Positions 27,142 through 36,437 of a stretch of DNA of 64,000 nucleotides are shown here, in pieces (position 1 is the stretch's first letter; each line of letters begins with the position of its first letter). The notes below the pieces were generated by a model. It saw nothing but the letters and a program-made list of their open reading frames with translations. It did no database searches and had not been told where the DNA came from. The DNA comes from Brumimicrobium salinarum (GTDB lineage Bacteria; Bacteroidota; Bacteroidia; Flavobacteriales_D; Crocinitomicaceae), in the NCBI RefSeq assembly GCF_002844555.1, contig NZ_PJNI01000007.1, positions 170,072-234,071 of the forward strand, in the 5' to 3' direction. Made by a program: the position numbers and the translations under genes.

Positions 27142-28239
27142 ATGATTAAAAAAATATTTTTTTTGCTAGCAAGTGCTTCATTTATTTACGGATGTAACAC
27201 AGAATTTAGTGTGAATGGTGAATATGTTGAACAGCCTATTGTTCACTTTTTGCTTGATCAAGGAAAAGAATATCAGTTTCTAAAACTGAATAAAACATTT
27301 TTGAAGGAAGGCAACTCGTTAGAATTTGCAAAAGAACCTGAACTTTCTTATTTCGATAATGTCGTAGCAACAGTTAAAGAAATTAAAAATGGTAGTACAC
27401 TCCGAGAATGGACATTAGAAGATACTGTCATTCAAAATAAAAAAGATGGTGTTTTTTATGGTCCTGAGCAAAAACTGTATTTTTTCAAACCTGCTGCTTT
27501 ACCTTCCAATATTCCAACGAGCATTCCAAAATACTTAGATGAAGATGCTATTTATCGTTTAAATATCAATATCGATAATGGAAATCATATTGTTGAAGGA
27601 CAAACAGAGTTAGTAAAAGGTGTGAGTATTAACTCTCCATTGCAAAATTCTGCTTTTAACTTTGTTAAGAAATACGGCGGAGCAAAAGAATATGCAAGTA
27701 CGGCTATTGTTTTTTCTTTGGGGAATGGGGCTACATTTAAAACTGAATTAGGATTTAATTATCGAGAATATACAGCTTCAGGAAATACGGATAAAACAAT
27801 TAAATATACTTTAGGGGAAAGAAGTAATACAGATTTAGTAGGATCAACAAGTTCTATTTTTGCTGAAGGAGAAGTCTTTTATGAAGTATTAAAGAATAAA
27901 ATTCAACCCAATTCAGATGTCACTAAAAGAACGGTCAGAGGAATGGAAATTACTCTAACCGCTGGATCTTCTGATTTATACACGTATATGCTAACAAATG
28001 AACCTACATCTTCTCTTGCTCAAAATCAACCAACTTATTCCAATGTTGAGGGAGCTTTGGGGATATTTTCATCGCGTGTTACAGTTCGTCAGTATAAACC
28101 CTATTATAATAACCTCAACAATAGAAGGAGTCTAGATGTTAATTCTACGGATGAACTTTGTGAGGGACCTTACACTGCACCATTCAAATTTTGTAGTGAC
28201 ATACCAGAGGATAATATCCGATCATTTAGCTGTAATTAA
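27142..28239 (+). CDS. Hypothetical lipoprotein, possibly DUF4249-like
   Basis: A 365-residue lipoprotein (lipobox FIYGC, cysteine 18). The layout, an N-terminal beta-rich segment after the lipobox with YRLNINIDNGNHIVEGQTELV and a C-terminal half with few motifs, recalls DUF4249-type outer-membrane lipoproteins, but the match is weak. Four cysteines near the C terminus (LCEGPYTAPFKFCSD, SFSC) could form disulfides. It stands alone. The start passes through A7 and T8 runs and the frame is intact. Confidence 0.55.
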   Translation: MIKKIFFLLASASFIYGCNTEFSVNGEYVEQPIVHFLLDQGKEYQFLKLNKTFLKEGNSLEFAKEPELSYFDNVVATVKEIKNGSTLREWTLEDTVIQNKKDGVFYGPEQKLYFFKPAALPSNIPTSIPKYLDEDAIYRLNINIDNGNHIVEGQTELVKGVSINSPLQNSAFNFVKKYGGAKEYASTAIVFSLGNGATFKTELGFNYREYTASGNTDKTIKYTLGERSNTDLVGSTSSIFAEGEVFYEVLKNKIQPNSDVTKRTVRGMEITLTAGSSDLYTYMLTNEPTSSLAQNQPTYSNVEGALGIFSSRVTVRQYKPYYNNLNNRRSLDVNSTDELCEGPYTAPFKFCSDIPEDNIRSFSCN

Positions 28240-28772
28240 TAGGTTGTTTTACTGGTTTTATTGGTGTGAGACGCGAAAAGTGATCACAATTTTTTAAAAT
28301 TGCTATTTTACTTTAGTAAATATACTCCAATGACCGTGTGTTTATAAATGATGAGCGTCGATAAGTTTATGATTTTTTGAAATTGCTGAAGAATAAATCA
28401 GACAAGAATTGATTGAATGATATCATAAAGATTCTTCTTTTTTGAACGCAATCCTTAGCTATTCAAATGCTATATATTCACAATTTATAAGCTTTTTATT
28501 AATTCACCTTGTGATATTTTTTTTATTTCCATAACAGATGTAAGTCAGATTTTGCAACTGATTCCTCACAATTATACCCGTATAGTTTTAATAAGATTAC
28601 GAGAAATCTTTATTTTTCAGCTAAGAAATACGTTTTTCAAATTTTAAAAATCCACAGTCAGTAATTATCACTTCAGAATATATGTACAACAATTTTAGCA
28701 TATGAAAATGTTAGTTGTGTTATAGCGAGGAGTTAGTTTTTTAATAATTATAAACTTATCAAGGTGATTCAA
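28240..28772. other. Intergenic region of 533 bases, nothing recognised
   Basis: AT-rich sequence between convergent genes. I see no coding frame, no known RNA and no strong hairpin with a T tail. Confidence 0.5.
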
Positions 28773-31316
28773 TTAAAGAAATTCTGGGGGTTTTCTCAGT
28801 TCTAGTTTTGCGCTTTGGAAAAGTGCTGATGTGGCGTTAAATCGAACTAGAAAACTCTGTTGTCCTCCAACTGGAGTCCAGAAAAATGAGAGTTGCCAAC
28901 AGTGCATATCTCGCGTTAATGATATTCGCGTTTGCGTTAAATTCATTTCCTTTAAATCATAACTTGAATTTAAAGCCACTTTCCACCTTTCTGTAAAGCT
29001 AACGTCTCCAGATAAGACTAGGTTTTGTGTTTGCTTATAACGCTCGCTAGCTGAATTGTTAAGCTGGACAAAGTAAGTGTGTGTTAGGTTAATTTTCCAA
29101 GGTATATCAAAATCGATTACTTCTTGCGGATGAAGTCTGTAATATTGGTAGTCTGCGCCCCAGTGATCTCCCATTAATTCTTGATTACGTTTTATTTTAT
29201 CTCTCGACTCTGCTTTCGTAAAGGTGTAGGTTGTAGAGATGTTGGCCTTTGTAAGGCGGCCGAGTCCTTGATTGTTTTTCCATGCGTATTGATCGTAAGC
29301 GAGTCCATTTTCATTCCAAGCGTAGGGTGTTATTGAGGCTGAAGACACAACACTCAATCCTTTTAAGGGAGTGAATCTTAGTCTTAGATTTATATCAGAG
29401 AATTGCATAGTATCTTTAAAAATGTCATAATTTCCCGAAATAGAAAGTGCATCGATGATTCTTGTTTTCTTAAATTCTTCTCCAATGGTGTCGTTACGGT
29501 TACGATGTTTTAATTCAAATGTGTTGTTTAAAGAGTAATTAATCAAACCAACATCTCTTCCTGCGCTTTCTCTATACAGGCTGTTTTCATAGGGTGAGTA
29601 ATAATACTCGTCATTATTTGGGCCTAATATTTCCGTTTTGAATGAACTTGTATTGGGTTGTAATTGTATAGAAACACTGGGAGTCATAACATGACGCATT
29701 TTCATTCCACTATTTCCAATGAAATCGTAATAAGCGTATAAGTTTGTAGATAATTCGGAGCGAATTGAAGCATCTTGAGAAATTCCTAAGCCCTGCAACG
29801 TATCGTTGACCACCCTGTTTAGGTCGTTGTCATATCTTTTGTCAACGGATTGGAAGTTCATTCGTAAGTTATACCGTGCGGTTGTGCTTAAGGTCACAAT
29901 TTTACTAAAAAGTTTTAATGGGTAATTAATAGATAAATCATGTTTTATTCCGTTTTGCATTCGGTCTTGGATCAAATCAAATCGTTTATTAGAAAGGAGT
30001 GAATCTCCAAAGATTGCTCGGTTTTTAGCCTCCATGCTATAACTTACTCCTATCTTTTCATAAAATTTTTCTTTTCCAATCTTGTTTTTACGTAATCCTT
30101 TAAAAGGAAAGAAACGATTTACATTAACGCTTAACGTGGGAAGGTCTGCATCGATGTTTTGTGATGCAGAGTTTTGTTTTAGCGCCGCTTTTAAACCAAT
30201 CGTAACAGGTTTCCCAGGGAAGGATCGGATTAAGTTTATATCGGAGTTAAAGTTGTTTTGATAGTATTGTTGACTCAATGGATCAAGATCTGTTTTTCCT
30301 GTATTGTCGGATTGGAAGTTTACACTTGAATTAAAACGCCAATATGGATTTGCCTTTGCTTCTTGCTGATGCCTCCACTGAACAACTATTTTTTGATCTC
30401 GTATACTATCAGCAGGAAACGGTTTTCTAAATGAACTATATCCTAAATTAAGTACACCTCCAAATTTATATCTTTTTTTATAATCTGTTTGGTTTCTTAG
30501 CTCAAAAGTCCCCCTAGAGTACAAACTCCCGTAAAATGTAGTTTGGATTTGATCAGATTTTTTAATGGGGAAATAATAGCCTAAATCTTGAAACCCAAAA
30601 CCAAATTGTGAAACAGGCGTAATCATTGGCATGATAAAACCATTTTCCATTTCCTGATCTTTTGTCGGGATAACACTAAAAGGTAGACCTAGTGGTGTAG
30701 GGATTCCTTTTACCCATAAATTCATAGGACCTGTCGCAATTCTTTCATTGGGTACCATTACTGCTTTTGATAACTGAAAGTGAAAGTGTGGGTCGTCCAA
30801 TTCACAAGTTGTAAATTTACCTTGTGTAAAATGCACTTGTTCATTTTGTTGTCGCTTAGCAACGCCCATGTGCAAGTACATTTCTTCTTGCTGGGTTTTT
30901 AATTCTTCAATATAGCCTTTTTCAGATTCAAAATTATAACGTATTGTAGCGGCGGTAAAAGATTCTGAACCATCCTCAAATTTTGGAATTCCAATTCGAT
31001 TACCTTCTTCATCAAGGGTGTACACACAATAGACTTCTTTTTTTTCGGTATCCATCTCAATTAAGTCAGCTGTCATTGTAATACCCTCGTATTTAACTAT
31101 TGCTTCACCATACATCGAGATGGTGTTATTCTTTAAATTGGCAACAATCGAATCTCTACAAGAGAAGGAAACCCGCGAATCCATCGAATCGTCAATCCTG
31201 TAGATGCGATCTTTATTTGCAGAAACAAGTGTGTCTTGTGCAAATCCACTGGGGGTTAATAAGATTATTAACAACCCAACGACGAAAAAAAGCGTTATGG
31301 AATATTTTTTGCTCAA
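28773..31316 (-). CDS. lptD: LPS-assembly outer-membrane protein LptD
   Basis: An 847-residue outer-membrane protein with signal peptide (cut near GFAQ, residue 27). Residues about 45-200 form an OstA/LptA-like beta-jellyroll region (MYGEAIVKYEGITMTADLIE, GIPTPLGLPFSVIP), and the rest is a large beta-barrel rich in aromatic alternating strands. LptD inserts lipopolysaccharide into the outer leaflet. The form without cysteine pairs and the divergent amidase neighbour are common in Bacteroidota. In this phylum the annotation is usually putative LptD, since LptE pairing differs. Confidence 0.82.
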   Translation of the reverse strand: MSKKYSITLFFVVGLLIILLTPSGFAQDTLVSANKDRIYRIDDSMDSRVSFSCRDSIVANLKNNTISMYGEAIVKYEGITMTADLIEMDTEKKEVYCVYTLDEEGNRIGIPKFEDGSESFTAATIRYNFESEKGYIEELKTQQEEMYLHMGVAKRQQNEQVHFTQGKFTTCELDDPHFHFQLSKAVMVPNERIATGPMNLWVKGIPTPLGLPFSVIPTKDQEMENGFIMPMITPVSQFGFGFQDLGYYFPIKKSDQIQTTFYGSLYSRGTFELRNQTDYKKRYKFGGVLNLGYSSFRKPFPADSIRDQKIVVQWRHQQEAKANPYWRFNSSVNFQSDNTGKTDLDPLSQQYYQNNFNSDINLIRSFPGKPVTIGLKAALKQNSASQNIDADLPTLSVNVNRFFPFKGLRKNKIGKEKFYEKIGVSYSMEAKNRAIFGDSLLSNKRFDLIQDRMQNGIKHDLSINYPLKLFSKIVTLSTTARYNLRMNFQSVDKRYDNDLNRVVNDTLQGLGISQDASIRSELSTNLYAYYDFIGNSGMKMRHVMTPSVSIQLQPNTSSFKTEILGPNNDEYYYSPYENSLYRESAGRDVGLINYSLNNTFELKHRNRNDTIGEEFKKTRIIDALSISGNYDIFKDTMQFSDINLRLRFTPLKGLSVVSSASITPYAWNENGLAYDQYAWKNNQGLGRLTKANISTTYTFTKAESRDKIKRNQELMGDHWGADYQYYRLHPQEVIDFDIPWKINLTHTYFVQLNNSASERYKQTQNLVLSGDVSFTERWKVALNSSYDLKEMNLTQTRISLTRDMHCWQLSFFWTPVGGQQSFLVRFNATSALFQSAKLELRKPPEFL

Positions 31317-31326
31317 TAGGAACTTG

Positions 31327-31334
31327 TAAATTTG
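31327..31334 (+). promoter_or_regulatory. Candidate -7 box for the amidase operon
   Basis: TAAATTTG fits TAnnTTTG, 49 bases before the GTG at 31383. Spacing to the nearest TTTG upstream is only about 15 bases, so support is moderate. Confidence 0.35.
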
Positions 31335-31358
31335 TACATATAGTCTAACAAAACGGAT

Positions 31359-31367
31359 GCAAATCTA
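31359..31367 (-). promoter_or_regulatory. Predicted -7 box of lptD
   Basis: TAGATTTGC on the minus strand is an exact TAnnTTTGC match, with a TTTG about 21 bases upstream. It lies in the 66-base divergent region with the amidase. Confidence 0.5.
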
Positions 31368-31382
31368 AAAAATTACATTGTT

Positions 31383-32537
31383 GTGAGGTCAAATATATTT
31401 AAAACAATATTATTTATTAATTTCTTGGGGCTAGTTTATGCTAGTTTTGCTCAAGAAGAATCTTTAGATGATGTTTTGTCTAGTGGAATAAAAACTGTGG
31501 TTATTGATCCTGGACATGGGGGAAAAGACCCTGGTTGTCACGGGGGGATTACCAATGAAAAAACTGTTGTTTTAGCCATAGGAGTTAAACTAGGAGAATA
31601 CATAAAAAGTAAATATCCTGAAATTAATGTGATTTTTACAAGAGATTCGGATGAGTTTATAGAGTTAGATCAGCGTGCTAAAATAGCGAATGAAAATCAT
31701 GCAGATGTATTTATTTCTATTCATGCTAATGCTGCTGGTTCAGCAGCGTATGGCACAGAGACTTATGTTTTAGGACTTCATCGAACAGAGAGTCAGCAAA
31801 AAGTAGCCGAAAGAGAGAATAGTACTATTCTTTTTGAAGAAAATAGTCAAGAGAAATATAAAGATTTTGAACTTTCTCCTGATGCTATTATTGCGCGACA
31901 ATTGCAACTGAGTGTGTTTTTAAATCAAAGTATAAATTTAGCATCTAAAATTCAGGCACAGTTCAAATCTATTGGAAGACGAGATCGTGGGGTGAAGCAA
32001 GCTGGATTTTTAGTCCTTTATAAAACAACGATGCCGAGTGTATTGATTGAAACAGGTTTTTTGACCAACAGTAGCGAGGAGGAGTTTTTAAATGATCCTG
32101 TGAATCAAATTAAAATGGCAAATACTATTTTTAAAGCCTTTCAAGAATATGTTGCAGAAATAGATGGCGTGAATACCCTAGTTGAAAATGGCGAGGGTTT
32201 CGAAGCTTCTATCGAAGAAATTAAAAAAGAAAAAGGAGGTCAGGATAAAATTGCTTTTAAAGAAAGAGAAGATCAGATTTATTTTAAAGTGCAGGTTGAA
32301 ACATCGAGAAAGCAATTAGCCCTAAATCATAAGCGATTTATGAATGTGAATGTTCGCGAATATGAACAAGATGGCTTGTTTAAATATACTGCCGGAATGT
32401 TTGAAAACGACTTCGATTCTGCAAATACGTACAAAAAGAAAATGCAGAAGCTTGGTTTTGAACATGCATTTGTTGTGGCTTTCTTAAATGGAGAAAGAAT
32501 TCCTATAGCAAAAGCAATAAAATTGGCGAAGAAGTAG
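31383..32537 (+). CDS. N-acetylmuramoyl-L-alanine amidase (AmiC/Amidase_3)
   Basis: A 384-residue periplasmic zinc amidase that cuts the peptide stem from peptidoglycan glycan strands. It starts at GTG 31383 with a signal peptide (cut near SFAQ, residue 24). Zinc and catalytic residues: H45 in DPGHGG, E59, H114 in SIHANA and E223 in LIETGFLTN. A C-terminal segment after about 290 (YFKVQVETSRKQL, FKYTAGMF) looks like a degenerate SPOR-type domain. It is the first gene of a plus-strand group with the MlaD protein, and divergent from lptD. Confidence 0.88.
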   Translation: MRSNIFKTILFINFLGLVYASFAQEESLDDVLSSGIKTVVIDPGHGGKDPGCHGGITNEKTVVLAIGVKLGEYIKSKYPEINVIFTRDSDEFIELDQRAKIANENHADVFISIHANAAGSAAYGTETYVLGLHRTESQQKVAERENSTILFEENSQEKYKDFELSPDAIIARQLQLSVFLNQSINLASKIQAQFKSIGRRDRGVKQAGFLVLYKTTMPSVLIETGFLTNSSEEEFLNDPVNQIKMANTIFKAFQEYVAEIDGVNTLVENGEGFEASIEEIKKEKGGQDKIAFKEREDQIYFKVQVETSRKQLALNHKRFMNVNVREYEQDGLFKYTAGMFENDFDSANTYKKKMQKLGFEHAFVVAFLNGERIPIAKAIKLAKK

Positions 32538-32601
32538 AAAATGTTGACTAATCTTATTAATTTTAATCTTTAACTATTATTTTAGCACAAAATACAAAGC
32601 A

Positions 32602-33642
32602 TTGAAAGTATCTAAAGAATTTAAAACCGGATTAGCAGTTATTTTATCAACAGCACTCTTGATATTTGGAGTGAACTATTTAAAAGGAAATAGCTTCTTT
32701 GGTGGTGATGAGGTATACTATGCTTACTTCCCTACTTCAGGAACATTAGCTCCTTCTTCATCTGTTACTTTAAACGGGGTGGAAATAGGGAAGGTACTTA
32801 ATGTAGATTTGGTTAATCCAAACACTTATACTGATCCCAATAAGCGTGTTTTGGTTAAATTCAGTATTCAAACTGAAGGATTGAGTCTGGCGAAAGGTTC
32901 CGGGATAAAAATTGTTCCAGGTGTCTTGAGTACTGGAATTCAACTTCAACAAAATTTTATCGCTGAAAAAGGCTATCATAAAGTAGGAGATACTTTAGAA
33001 GGGACCGTGAGTCAGGAAATAACTGAGCAAATTGAAACACAATTATTGCCTGTAAAAAGAAAGCTAGAAGATTTAATGACTTCAATCGATAATATTGTCA
33101 ATTCGATTACCGTTTTTTGGGATACTTCAGCTGCACATACTTTAGATGAAGGATTAAATGAAGTGAAAATAGCCATATCTCGATTTGGAAGAGTGGCCTA
33201 CAATATCGATAATATGATTTTAGATGAAAAGGCAAAACTCAGTAGAATCTTTGATAATGTAGAAAATATTACCCATAACTTTAAGGAAACAAATGTTGAA
33301 ATACAAAAGGCAGTTGGAAATGTGGTGAGCATAACAGATTCTATAATGACCGTTGATTTTAAAGGCGCAATTAATGAAGCAACGGTTACTTTGAAAAAGT
33401 TAAATGGTTTACTTGCGGAGACATCTGAAGGAAATGGGACTTTAGGTAAATTGTTGAAAGATGAGCAGCTCTATGATGAACTTAATGAAACGAACGAAAG
33501 ACTTCAGAATTTGGTTGATGATATTAAAGTTCATCCAGAACGATATATTCACTTCTCTGTTTTTGGCTCAAAAACCAAAGGTGTTCCAATTACAAAAGAT
33601 GAAGAGAAAAAGTTGAAGAAAATTTTAGACACAATTCAGTAA
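32602..33642 (+). CDS. MlaD/MCE family lipid-transport protein
   Basis: A 346-residue protein starting at TTG 32602, with an N-terminal membrane helix (about 9-25, GLAVILSTALLIFGV) and one MCE domain (about 38-115, VTLNGVEIGKV, VKFSIQTEGL). The C-terminal half is a long helical region likely to form a coiled coil or tunnel. MCE proteins carry phospholipids across the periplasm with an MlaE/F-type transporter, which is not in this window. It follows the amidase by 64 bases and precedes the Fe-S genes by 17. Confidence 0.83.
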   Translation: MKVSKEFKTGLAVILSTALLIFGVNYLKGNSFFGGDEVYYAYFPTSGTLAPSSSVTLNGVEIGKVLNVDLVNPNTYTDPNKRVLVKFSIQTEGLSLAKGSGIKIVPGVLSTGIQLQQNFIAEKGYHKVGDTLEGTVSQEITEQIETQLLPVKRKLEDLMTSIDNIVNSITVFWDTSAAHTLDEGLNEVKIAISRFGRVAYNIDNMILDEKAKLSRIFDNVENITHNFKETNVEIQKAVGNVVSITDSIMTVDFKGAINEATVTLKKLNGLLAETSEGNGTLGKLLKDEQLYDELNETNERLQNLVDDIKVHPERYIHFSVFGSKTKGVPITKDEEKKLKKILDTIQ

Positions 33643-33659
33643 AATTAAAATACTAATCT

Positions 33660-34994
33660 ATGATATCAATTATAATTTTTGTTGTATTACTTGTTGCAGG
33701 TTTTGGCTTTTTTGCAATGAATGTTGGTAAAATTCGAGCCAATATTCTTTTAGGTCGAGATGTGAACCGTTCTGATAATAAAGGAGAACGAATCAAAGTA
33801 ATGTCACTCATTGCGCTAGGACAAAAGAAAATGTTTAAACGTCCTTTACCTGCATTCTTGCATTTCTGTTTGTACGCAGCGTTTGTAATTACACAAATTG
33901 AATTGATAGAAATTATTGCCGATGGAATTTCTGGGGAGCACCGTTTGTTTAGAGCTTCGCTTGGAGGTTTCTATACATTTATGATTTCTTTTATTGAAAT
34001 TCTATCCATTCTCGCTTTTGTAGCCACTTTTATTTTCTTGGCCCGACGAAACTTGATTAAAGTTCCACGTTTAAATATGAAAGAAATGAAAGGTTGGCCA
34101 AAACTTGATGGTAACTTAATTCTTGTAATGGAGTTAATTTTGATCTGCTTTATCTTTATGATGAATGGTGCAGATGAAGTTCTATATGCACAAGGTCTTT
34201 CACATGCTACAGATTTAGGTGATGATTCTTTTAATTTTGCCGTATCTCAATTTATAGGTCCAGCACTTTTTGGAGGAATGAGTGAATCTACACTTCATAT
34301 AATTGAGAGAATTGGATGGTGGGGACACATTGTAATGGTATTCACTTTCTTAAATTACTTACCATTCTCTAAGCACTTCCACATTATTTTGGCTTTCCCA
34401 AATACCTATTTCTCTAACTTGAATCCACAAGGTCAGTTTACAAATATGGATGCTGTAATGAAGGAAGTTAAGCTTATGATGGATCCAGATGCTGATCCTT
34501 ATGCAGCTCCAGAAGAACCAGAAGGTGAACCACAAAGGTTTGGGGCTAAAGATGTTGAAGATTTAACTTGGAAAAACTTATTGGATTCATACACTTGTAC
34601 AGAGTGTGGTAGATGTACTTCGAATTGTCCAGCAAATCAAACGGGGAAACTGTTATCTCCACGTAAAATTATGATGGATACACGTGACCGATTGGAAGAG
34701 AAGGGGGCTGGATTAAGAAAAAACGGTAAAGATTATGATGATGGTAAGAGTTTATTAAACGACTACATCACCGAAGAAGAATTATGGGCGTGTACTTCGT
34801 GTAATGCCTGTGTAGAAGCTTGTCCTGTTAATATAGACCCATTGTCTATTATCATGGATATGCGTCGTTATTTAGTAATGGAGGAGTCAAAAGTACCAAC
34901 AGAATTGGCTGGAATGATTTCAAACATTGAAAATAATGGGGCTCCATGGCAATTTAGTCCAGATGATAGATTGAACTGGAAGGACGAACAATAA
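33660..34994 (+). CDS. Membrane (Fe-S) oxidoreductase, HdrC/DsrM-like, two 4Fe-4S clusters
   Basis: A 444-residue membrane protein. The N-terminal half has about five membrane helices (first at 3-20) like the cytochrome-b-type NarI/DsrM subunits, and the C-terminal part holds two 4Fe-4S sites: C313, C316, C319, C323 (CTECGRCTSNCP) and C378, C381, C384, C388 (CTSCNACVEACP). It would pass electrons between the quinone pool and the next gene's product (27 bases downstream), as in heterodisulfide-reductase-like complexes. Donor and acceptor in this lineage are not known to me. Confidence 0.8.
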   Translation: MISIIIFVVLLVAGFGFFAMNVGKIRANILLGRDVNRSDNKGERIKVMSLIALGQKKMFKRPLPAFLHFCLYAAFVITQIELIEIIADGISGEHRLFRASLGGFYTFMISFIEILSILAFVATFIFLARRNLIKVPRLNMKEMKGWPKLDGNLILVMELILICFIFMMNGADEVLYAQGLSHATDLGDDSFNFAVSQFIGPALFGGMSESTLHIIERIGWWGHIVMVFTFLNYLPFSKHFHIILAFPNTYFSNLNPQGQFTNMDAVMKEVKLMMDPDADPYAAPEEPEGEPQRFGAKDVEDLTWKNLLDSYTCTECGRCTSNCPANQTGKLLSPRKIMMDTRDRLEEKGAGLRKNGKDYDDGKSLLNDYITEEELWACTSCNACVEACPVNIDPLSIIMDMRRYLVMEESKVPTELAGMISNIENNGAPWQFSPDDRLNWKDEQ

Positions 34995-35021
34995 ATTATG
35001 AATTGATTACAAAAAGATATT

Positions 35022-35816
35022 ATGAGCGATTTGATGAAAGTTCCTACAATGGCAGAAATGACTGCAAACGGAGAAGTTCCAGAGATTTTATTCTGGGTAG
35101 GTTGTTCAGGAAGTTTTGATGACAGAGCAAAGAAAATTACGAAAGCAATCGTGAAAATTCTGAATAAATGTGAGGTGAAGTTTGCAGTACTAGGAGCAGA
35201 GGAGTCTTGTACTGGGGATCCCGCTAAACGTGCAGGAAATGAATTTCTGTTTCAGATGCAAGCCATGCAAAATATTGAAGTTTTAAATGGTTATGAAATC
35301 AAAAAAATTGTAACGGGTTGTCCGCATTGTTTCAACACAATGAAAAACGAATATCCGGAATTAGGTGGAAACTATGAAGTAGTTCACCATACGCAGTTAA
35401 TTCAATCTTTAATTGCTGACGGAAAGTTGCAAATGAAAGAAGGAGATACCTTTAAAGGAAAACGCATTACTTTCCACGATCCTTGTTACTTAGGTAGAGG
35501 AAACAACGTATACGAAGCGCCGCGTTCTATGCTTGAGAAACTAGACGCTGAATTGGTTGAAATGAAAAATTGTAAAGCCAAAGGAACTTGTTGTGGTGCT
35601 GGAGGTGCACAGATGTTTAAAGAAGCCGAGAAAGGTGATAAGGAGGTAAATGTGAAAAGAACCGAAGAAGCAATGGAAGTAAAGCCGAATATTATTGCAA
35701 CAGGTTGTCCTTTCTGTAATACCATGATGACAGACGGTGTTAAGAACAAAGACCAAGAAGAAAATATTGAAGTTATTGATGTAGCAGAGTTGATTGCAAC
35801 GGCTGCTGATTTATAA
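35022..35816 (+). CDS. Cysteine-rich (CCG) domain Fe-S protein, HdrB-like
   Basis: A 264-residue soluble protein with two cysteine-rich CCG-type domains. The first has CSGSFDDR and CPHCFNT, the second FHDPCYLGRG, C190-C191 in GTCCGAGGA, and CPFCNTMM. These ligate the unusual 4Fe-4S sites of HdrB, LutA and GlpC-type enzymes. With the preceding membrane Fe-S protein it looks like a two-subunit thiol/disulfide or organic-acid oxidoreductase. No flavoprotein or dehydrogenase partner is next to it. Confidence 0.82.
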   Translation: MSDLMKVPTMAEMTANGEVPEILFWVGCSGSFDDRAKKITKAIVKILNKCEVKFAVLGAEESCTGDPAKRAGNEFLFQMQAMQNIEVLNGYEIKKIVTGCPHCFNTMKNEYPELGGNYEVVHHTQLIQSLIADGKLQMKEGDTFKGKRITFHDPCYLGRGNNVYEAPRSMLEKLDAELVEMKNCKAKGTCCGAGGAQMFKEAEKGDKEVNVKRTEEAMEVKPNIIATGCPFCNTMMTDGVKNKDQEENIEVIDVAELIATAADL

Positions 35817-35833
35817 AATTAAGACAAGGTAAA

Positions 35834-36310
35834 ATGGAAACTTCAACGAAAGATTTATTTAGCCAATTCCCTGATCAATCTAAAGTTTGGTTATATCAAA
35901 GTGATAGAGCCATGAAAGATACCGAAGTAAAGGAATTGGAAGAACGATTACAATCTTTTGTTTCTACTTGGGCAGCGCACGGAAACGAACTTTGGGCAAC
36001 TTCCAAAGTATTGAATCCTTACTTTGCAGTAATTGCTGTAAACGATTCATTGGTTCCTCCATCAGGGTGTTCTGTGGATGCTTCTGTAAAAGAAATGAAA
36101 GAAATAGGAAGTGAGTTAGGCATTGACTTTTTCAACAGAATGAATGTTACCATTCAAGAAAATGAAGAGATCAAACAAATTCATTTTTCTGAACTCAATG
36201 ACAACAAATCAGCCATGATTTACGATCCGCTAATTTCATCACTAGGTGATTTGCGATCCGCATGGCCAAGAGCTATAGAGCAAAGTAGTTTTGCTCAAAT
36301 GGTCGGTTAA
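35834..36310 (+). CDS. Conserved hypothetical protein (no ATPase motif)
   Basis: A 158-residue cytoplasmic protein conserved in Bacteroidota next to HdrB-like genes. Database entries often call it an ABC transporter ATPase, but there is no Walker A, Walker B or signature motif here. It has a conserved-looking stretch SLVPPSGCSVDASV with one cysteine and ends LRSAWPRAIEQSSFAQMVG. It is the last gene of the group, 17 bases after the CCG protein, before a strong terminator. Confidence 0.65.
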   Translation: METSTKDLFSQFPDQSKVWLYQSDRAMKDTEVKELEERLQSFVSTWAAHGNELWATSKVLNPYFAVIAVNDSLVPPSGCSVDASVKEMKEIGSELGIDFFNRMNVTIQENEEIKQIHFSELNDNKSAMIYDPLISSLGDLRSAWPRAIEQSSFAQMVG

Positions 36311-36323
36311 GATTATTATTATA

Positions 36324-36361
36324 AAACAAAAAAAGCAGACTTAGGTCTGCTTTTTTTGTTT
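36324..36361 (+). terminator. Rho-independent terminator of the amidase/Fe-S operon
   Basis: A 17-bp perfect stem (36324-36340 with 36345-36361) around loop TTAG, with AAAAAAA before and TTTTTTT after the GC core, so it can work on both strands. Confidence 0.85.
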
Positions 36362-36392
36362 TATATAATCATTGAGCGTAGGGGTAATTTGT

Positions 36393-36420
36393 GTAAGGGC
36401 GATTTGCAAATCGCCCTTAC
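36393..36420. repeat. Perfect 28-bp REP-like palindrome
   Basis: A perfect inverted repeat with no spacer, core GGGCGATTTGCAAATCGCCC, flanked by GTGT and ACAC that could extend the stem. It sits between the plus-strand operon terminator and the thiolase 3' end. Similar GGGCGATTYGCRAATCGCCC palindromes recur as repeated elements in various bacterial genomes. It may also stop thiolase transcripts. Confidence 0.65.
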
Positions 36421-36437
36421 TACACATCGCCTAATAC

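Noticed and set aside
35834..36310. Calling the gene an ABC transporter ATPase
   Set aside because: No Walker A, Walker B or signature motif is present.
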